Below the pieces are notes generated by a model. That model did not search any database and was not told where the DNA came from. It worked only from the letters and a program-made list of their open reading frames with translations. Positions 22,288-22,289 of a DNA stretch of 22,289 nt are shown here, piece after piece; the stretch's first letter is position 1, and every line of letters starts with the position of its first letter. Source of the stretch: an uncultured Caryophanales bacterium (GTDB taxonomy: Bacteria > Bacillota_I > Bacilli_A > RFN20 > CAG-288); contig CALBLI010000039.1 in the NCBI GenBank assembly GCA_937896065.1, positions 1 to 22,289 on the forward strand, written 5' to 3'. A program made the translations under genes and the position numbers.

Positions 22288-22289
22288 CT

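Overview
The window comes from a very AT-rich, low-GC Gram-positive (Bacilli/Mollicutes-like) genome, most likely an uncultured, probably gut-associated lineage near RF39, Acholeplasmatales or Erysipelotrichales. The evidence is AT-rich codon use, a Mollicutes-style long PotA, a large InlB-type B-repeat protein, strong AGGAGG ribosome binding sites, a Bacillus-like initiator tRNA, and the order rpsF-ssb-rpsR. Tryptophan is TGG throughout, and TGA ends two genes (both mgtE copies, one through an ATGA overlap). The standard bacterial code therefore applies, not the Mycoplasma code. The taxon is an inference from these traits; no marker phylogeny was possible.

Layout. (1) 1-4128: 3' part of a giant surface protein of InlB/Listeria-Bacteroides B-repeats, closed by a strong terminator. 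(2) 4304-4461: initiator tRNA-fMet (minus strand) with its own promoter and terminator. (3) 4494-5393: a RimK-like ATP-grasp ligase, convergent with and overlapping the 3' end of (4). (4) 5383-10502: a complete polyamine ABC transporter operon potA-potB-potC-potD (minus strand) with a good promoter and every gene junction overlapping. (5) 10853-12220 (minus) and 14929-16278 (plus): two paralogous AAA_14/DUF4143 ATPase-nuclease-like genes, each preceded by its own two-copy direct repeat of 33-34 bp period. (6) 12340-13590: a HAD phosphatase and a guanylate kinase. (7) 13623-14828: the ribosomal operon rpsF-ssb-rpsR with a recognisable S6:S18-binding leader and a terminator. (8) 16411-17124: a TrmH/SpoU RNA methyltransferase, convergent with and overlapping (9). 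(9) 17113-20811: a HAD phosphatase and two tandem MgtE-type Mg2+ transporter paralogs joined by ATGA. (10) 20859-21536: an unrecognised two-helix membrane protein, divergent from rubrerythrin (21693-22259), with a long palindrome between them.

Most genes are housekeeping functions: polyamine and magnesium uptake, nucleotide metabolism, translation, single-strand DNA binding and peroxide defence. The accessory elements are the B-repeat protein and the two AAA_14/DUF4143 genes. The most unusual signals are the matched repeat architecture upstream of those two ATPases, the asymmetric MgtE pair, the C-terminally anchored PotD without a lipobox, two genes whose extended -10 boxes place the predicted transcription start on the A of the ATG, and an initiator tRNA with A29-U41 and C1.U72. 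I saw no CRISPR array, prophage, rRNA, Mg2+ riboswitch or intact insertion sequence.
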